From an uncultured Oscillospiraceae bacterium (GTDB lineage Bacteria > Bacillota > Clostridia > Oscillospirales > Oscillospiraceae), in NCBI GenBank assembly GCA_910578505.1, contig CAJTPV010000014.1, forward strand, positions 8,225 to 72,224: a stretch of DNA of 64,000 nt, given 5' to 3'. Made by a program: the position numbers and the translations under genes. The notes under the pieces are model-generated. The model did not search any database and was not told where the DNA came from. It worked only from the letters and a program-made list of their open reading frames with translations. Shown piece after piece: positions 60,173 to 64,000 of the stretch (its first letter is position 1; each line of letters starts with the position of its first letter).

Positions 60173-62380
60173 CTATTTTCTGCCCCGGCCCGCCGCGACT
60201 TTTCTGTCCCTGCGGTAACAGGCGTCGCACAGCCGCCCCCGGTGGTACAGGGGCAGCGCCTTCCCGCAGCGGCTACAGAAGCGGATATTGTTCCGCAGCC
60301 GGTGGAGCAATATCTCGTTGATCTCATCGGCCACCCGCTCACGGGTATCGTAGAGCTTGTCCTCATCCACCGGGCAGCCGAAGGTCTTGGCGAAGGAGAA
60401 ATAGAGGTCCAGCTTGCGGTAATACTGCTCCAGCTCCGGCAGCGTGGGATCTTCCTCCGCCAGGCCGGGCTGTTCCACGCCCTCCCCCTTCTGCCAGTGG
60501 TGCAGGAACTGGAAAAACAGGTCCCGCAGGGCGTCCTCCGTCTCGTCGAAGGGGATGTTGGCCGCCCGCAGCTCCTGCTCCCTGGTCAGCAGAAATCCCA
60601 TCTCCCGTATCTTGGAGATGACCGTGATATACCGGGAGATATCCAGCTTCCGGTAGGGCTCCACCGTCGGCATCTTATTCCACTCGGTCAGCACCTCCAG
60701 CAGGTCGAAATCCGCCTGGAGCACCAGGTCGGAAAAGCCCACCACAGCGTACTCCAGCGGCGGGATCGCCGCGTCCAGTCCCGCCTGGATGACCCCCAGG
60801 TTCTGTGTAGCCCCCACATAGCCCTTGTTGTACATGCCGAACCGGCCGGCCCGGCCGGCGATCTGGCGGATCTCCTCCGGCTTCAGCTCCCGGCGCTCCA
60901 CGCCGTCGAACTTCTCCGTCTCCATAAAGATGATCCGCCGGATCGGGAGGTTCAGTCCCATGCCGATGGCGTCGGTGGACACGATATACGCCATTTCCCC
61001 CGCCAGGAAGCCCTCCATCTGCTTCCGGCGGGTGGAGTAGGGCAGAGCGCCATAGATAATGGCGGGCTCCCTTCCGCTCTGCCGCAGGTCCTCGGCCACG
61101 CTGAGTACGCCCACCTTGGAGAAGGTGATCAGCGCGTCCCCAGGCTGGACCCGCTGGTAGTCCACTGTGCGCGACATACAGATCAGCGGCGTTGTCCGCT
61201 GGTGGACCTCCACCTCATAGCTGTCGCCGCAGCTCTCGATCAGCCGCACGAGCAGCTCCTTGGCCTCCGGGGCGGCGCACAGGTGGACCTCCGGGGCCAG
61301 AACGCCCAGAATCGCCCGTGTCCAGGCGTAGCCCCGCTGCTGGTCGGCGATCATCTGGCACTCGTCGATCACCGCCACGTCCCAGCGGCGCCGGATCTCC
61401 AGCTTCTCCGCGGTGGCGGCCATATGGGTGTCCTCCTCCCGGAAATCCTCCTCCTCGCCGGTGGACAGGCCGCAGTCCACCCCGGCCTTGAGCAGCGTCT
61501 CCTGGGCCTCCAGGGCCAACAGGCGCAGAGGGGCGAGATAGACCCCTGTTTTCGCCCGCTTCAGGCGCTGGAACCCGGCGTAGGTCTTCCCGGTATTGGT
61601 GCCGCCCAGATGCAGCACAAAATGGCGGTGTATGGCCCGTGCCTCCGGGTACTCGTCCCTGGGATTGAGGGCGATCAGCAGGGAGAGGCTGGTGCGGATG
61701 GCCTGGGGCACATACCAGACCGACCACACTGTGCCCAGGCCCTCGTTGAGCAGCATGACCGTTGGAAATTTGGGGGCGCGCAGCATGCTCTCCAGGCCGG
61801 CCGCGCCCTGCTGCTCGGTAAAATCCGCGATGACCTGCTCCGCGGCGGCATGGAGCACCTGCGGATAGCGGTCGCGGACCTGCTTTGCCAGCTGGTGGTC
61901 AGGATACGCGCCCAGCCAGACGCTGGTCCGCAGAAAATGCTTCATGATCTCCGGCAGCAGCCCGCCGCAGCAGCGCTGCTCCAGGGCCAGAAACTCGCTC
62001 AGCCAGGCGGTAGCCTGGGACATGCCCAGAACATATTTTGCGGCGGCAGGCATCCGGCTGATGATCGCCGCGTGGTAATGCCCTGCCAGCAGCCAAGCCG
62101 CGCCGTCATCTTTTTGCGCCCCGTTCCACGCCTGCGTCAGCGCGGTGCAGACCTGCTTCGCCTGGGGCGGGGAAACCGATTTTGCGCCGGGGGTCTGGTT
62201 GACAAAGCGGGGGCTGCTCTCCGCCGCCAGTACGTCCTCCCGGTCCCACATGCGGATGACGCCGCCATCCTGGGGGACATAGCGCGGTCTGGGGAGCAGC
62301 GCCCGAATCAGTTCGTTGTTCCACCCCCGCTGCTTCAGTTTAGAAAGGGACCAATACCGTCCACTGCGGCGTCCGGACAT
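60173..62380 (-). CDS. Suv3-like superfamily 2 RNA helicase
   Basis: 735 aa. The ATPase core has Walker A GGTNTGKT (residues 259-266), YLAPLRLLALEAQETLLKAG and STGEEE (motif Ia/Ib), DECQM (D339) followed by DQQRGYAWTRAILGV, and motif VI QIAGRAGRFG. These are the marks of Suv3, the helicase of the mitochondrial degradosome, rather than of DEAD-box or RecQ proteins. A 230-residue N-terminal region precedes the core, and the C-terminus ends with a zinc ribbon (CSRCGKAL, CDACYRR). GGGGGG lies before the ATG. It is likely to act in RNA turnover. Same strand as the exporter gene upstream, 60 bases away. Confidence 0.88.
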   Translation of the reverse strand: MSGRRSGRYWSLSKLKQRGWNNELIRALLPRPRYVPQDGGVIRMWDREDVLAAESSPRFVNQTPGAKSVSPPQAKQVCTALTQAWNGAQKDDGAAWLLAGHYHAAIISRMPAAAKYVLGMSQATAWLSEFLALEQRCCGGLLPEIMKHFLRTSVWLGAYPDHQLAKQVRDRYPQVLHAAAEQVIADFTEQQGAAGLESMLRAPKFPTVMLLNEGLGTVWSVWYVPQAIRTSLSLLIALNPRDEYPEARAIHRHFVLHLGGTNTGKTYAGFQRLKRAKTGVYLAPLRLLALEAQETLLKAGVDCGLSTGEEEDFREEDTHMAATAEKLEIRRRWDVAVIDECQMIADQQRGYAWTRAILGVLAPEVHLCAAPEAKELLVRLIESCGDSYEVEVHQRTTPLICMSRTVDYQRVQPGDALITFSKVGVLSVAEDLRQSGREPAIIYGALPYSTRRKQMEGFLAGEMAYIVSTDAIGMGLNLPIRRIIFMETEKFDGVERRELKPEEIRQIAGRAGRFGMYNKGYVGATQNLGVIQAGLDAAIPPLEYAVVGFSDLVLQADFDLLEVLTEWNKMPTVEPYRKLDISRYITVISKIREMGFLLTREQELRAANIPFDETEDALRDLFFQFLHHWQKGEGVEQPGLAEEDPTLPELEQYYRKLDLYFSFAKTFGCPVDEDKLYDTRERVADEINEILLHRLRNNIRFCSRCGKALPLYHRGRLCDACYRRDRKVAAGRGRK

Positions 62381-62440
62381 AGGATTTTCCCCCCTTCAAT
62401 CGTAAATCTCACCGGTATAGTATTGCCCGAAAGGGCGAAA

Positions 62441-63337
62441 TCATTTCCGCCGCAGGGCCTCCAGCAGCTCCAGCCGGATGGACAGCACTCTTCCCACGTG
62501 GAAATTGGTCACCACATCCAGCTCCATAACGGAATTCAGCGTCCGGCCATCCAGCACCCGCGCGCCGCAGGCGGCCAGACGCCGGCGGTTCTCCTGATTC
62601 AGCCGGCCCGGCTTTTCCAGCTGGGCCAGCACCTTCAAATGGGCGATCAGCTCTCTGGCTTTGCGCTCGCAGATGGTATACTGTTCCAGCTCCCGCCGCT
62701 GCCGCCGCAGATGGAGGACCAGCCGCTGGTTGGCAAAAATGGCCAGCTGCTGCTTCAGGCCGCTGATCTTCTCATTCATAGCCTCTGCGCCGGGCAGCAC
62801 CTGGTCACCGTCAAACATTTCCTCCAAAAAAAGTACCAGCTCCCTGTCCAGGCTCTCCACCGTCTGCCGGATCTTCCGGCTGTTGTCGTAGGGAAACACC
62901 AGCATATTGATGAGCATCCCAACGCCCAGACCGATGGCCGTATCCCAGATGCGGCCCAGCGCGTACATGGCCGGCTTTGCATTTCCGCTGGTACACATCA
63001 TGACCATGATAAAGCAGGGCAGAGAGGGAGAAATCCGCAGATGCAGGGCGTTATAGAGGGCAATGATCCCAATAATGCCAATACCAATAGCGGTCAGGCT
63101 TCTGATGGGCAGCGCCAGCAGCAGGATACTGATCAGCGCGCCGATGCTGACGCCGGCAATCTGGCTCAGGCAGGCCTGTACGGACGCCTTGAAGGTGGGC
63201 TCCATGACGGACATGGCGCCCAGCATGGCGAAGATGAGCTTATCGCCGGTGCCGCCGAACTGATCGGCGATCAGCATGGCGGCAATGACCGCAATGGCGG
63301 TTTTGATTGTGCGCAGGCCGATAGGTAATTTGTTCAT
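62441..63337 (-). CDS. aromatic acid exporter (ArAE/FUSC-like) family protein
   Basis: 298 aa. The first 150 residues hold four to six membrane helices (LRTIKTAIAVIAAMLIADQFG, the SVMEPTFKASVQACLSQIAG loop, ISILLLALPIRSLTAIG, IGLGVGMLINMLVFP), and the second half is a soluble helical domain. This matches the ArAE_1/DUF939 family of half-size FUSC-like proteins. No ribosome site is seen before the ATG; the nearest GAGAGG is 26 bases away, so the start or the initiation mode is uncertain. It lies 90 bases after the 5S rRNA gene. Confidence 0.85.
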   Translation of the reverse strand: MNKLPIGLRTIKTAIAVIAAMLIADQFGGTGDKLIFAMLGAMSVMEPTFKASVQACLSQIAGVSIGALISILLLALPIRSLTAIGIGIIGIIALYNALHLRISPSLPCFIMVMMCTSGNAKPAMYALGRIWDTAIGLGVGMLINMLVFPYDNSRKIRQTVESLDRELVLFLEEMFDGDQVLPGAEAMNEKISGLKQQLAIFANQRLVLHLRRQRRELEQYTICERKARELIAHLKVLAQLEKPGRLNQENRRRLAACGARVLDGRTLNSVMELDVVTNFHVGRVLSIRLELLEALRRK

Positions 63338-63395
63338 TTGATTACAAAAAGAAACATCTTATACCTCTCGAAAATGGGACAAAACAATAAAGTGA

Positions 63396-63419
63396 GAGGA
63401 CAGTCTCCCGACTGTCCTC
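63396..63419 (-). terminator. terminator of the rRNA operon
   Basis: A perfect 10-bp stem GAGGACAGTC / GACTGTCCTC with a four-base loop, a few bases after the 5S gene. On the minus strand it is followed by TCACTTTATTGTTTTG. Confidence 0.85.
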
Positions 63420-63427
63420 CCTGATGA

Positions 63428-63543
<116 letters not shown>

Positions 63544-63615
63544 TATTGTACTGCAAAAAGCAGATACAATATCCATGAAATTGAGAAAACGCTTAAATAG
63601 CACAGCGAAGAAAAA

Positions 63616-63690
63616 TGGTGACCCGTACGGGAATCGAACCCATGTTTGCGGCGTGAGAGGCCGCCGTCTTAACCGCTTGACCAACGGGCC
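63616..63690 (-). tRNA. tRNA-Glu (CTC)
   Basis: On the minus strand a complete cloverleaf: acceptor GGCCCGT / ACGGGTC, D arm GGTCAAGCGGTTAAGAC, anticodon loop CTCTCAC (anticodon CTC), T arm GGGTTCGATTCCC, encoded CCA at 63616-63618. Confidence 0.95.
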
Positions 63691-63693
63691 ATA

Positions 63694-63769
63694 TGGTACA
63701 CCTTCAGGGACTCGAACCCTGGACACCCTGATTAAGAGTCAGGTGCTCTACCAACTGAGCTAAAGGTGC
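63694..63769 (-). tRNA. tRNA-Lys (CTT)
   Basis: On the minus strand acceptor GCACCTT / AAGGTGT (first pair G-U), D arm AGCTCAGTTGGTAGAGC, anticodon loop with CTT in CTGACTCTTAATCAG, T arm AGGGTTCGAGTCCCT, encoded CCA at 63694-63696. Three bases separate it from tRNA-Glu. Confidence 0.95.
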
Positions 63770-63845
63770 GTGTCTCACACCCTGAGAACCGAACAAAGGA
63801 AGAGAAGTGGGAAAGGGAAGCAGAGCAGAGTGCCTGCATATTGTA

Positions 63846-64000
63846 GGTCAAGCCCTCGGGCGATTAGTACAGGTCAGCTTCACACATTACTGCGCTTCCA
63901 CCTCCTGCCTATCAACCAGGTAGTCTTCCTGGGCCCTTACTCCACGAAGGATGAGAGATCTCATCTTAGGGGGTGCTTCACGCTTAGATGCCTTCAGCGT
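63846..64000 (-). rRNA. rrl: 23S ribosomal RNA, 3' end (continues beyond the window)
   Basis: On the minus strand the last 155 bases of 23S: GCATCTAAGCGTGAAGC, GATGAGATCTC, GTTGATAGGCAGGAGGTGGA, AAGCGCAG, and the end GTACTAATCGCCCGAGGGCT. The exact 3' end is within a few bases. Two tRNA genes lie between it and the 5S gene. Confidence 0.95.

Overview
This 64 kb window is GC-rich (about 60% by eye) Firmicutes chromosome. Strong AGGAGG-type ribosome binding sites, frequent TTG/GTG starts, a clostridial large-type PurL, a CsoR-CopA copper pair, a separate PurO plus AICAR transformylase instead of PurH, and YesL/DUF624 beside a sugar ABC transporter together suggest a gut clostridium of the Oscillospiraceae (Flavonifractor/Lawsonibacter-like). 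The genus is an inference.

Left part (1-19.6 kb). An MBL-fold hydrolase is followed by a MATE exporter and an AraC regulator. A TreR-type regulator with its promoter and paired operators survives beside a collapsed trehalose operon: only the last 47 codons of a PTS EIIA-bearing subunit and an internally deleted treC remain. The copper-efflux operon csoR-copA has two CsoR-type operators. An alpha-galactoside utilisation unit follows (DUF624 protein, lipoprotein SBP, two permeases, GH36 alpha-galactosidase, AraC regulator), then sbcDC.

Middle part (19.6-43.5 kb). A tiny hydrophobic peptide gene with consensus promoter, sequestered ribosome site, terminator and an opposing promoter looks like a type I toxin-antitoxin locus. 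carAB diverges from a long purine operon: purE, purC, a 47-aa peptide, purF, a second PurF-like protein lacking the catalytic cysteine, purM, purN, purO, purB, AICAR transformylase, then purD and purL. Between the transformylase and purD lies an AT-rich island of about 2.5 kb. It holds an Ada-type zinc protein gene split by a 262-bp MITE (8-bp target duplication), an MntA-HepT toxin-antitoxin pair, a GNAT acetyltransferase and a second, frameshifted GNAT gene. A frameshifted secreted protein gene follows.

Right part (43.5-64 kb). After a class II aldolase with its own promoter comes a 15-kb Ter-type stress cluster read leftwards from a TTGACA-17-TATACT promoter: vWA, PP2C and kinase triad; Ca-type P-ATPase; two free TerD proteins; an AIM24/TIGR00266 protein; a zinc-ribbon protein; TerA-like, TerF-like and beta-helix-TerD fusion proteins; then a PRTase-TRSP, StiP, HAD metabolite module. 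The window ends with a ribbon-helix-helix protein with an inverted-repeat array, a Suv3-like helicase, an ArAE-type exporter, and the end of an rRNA operon in which tRNA-Lys and tRNA-Glu sit between 23S and 5S.
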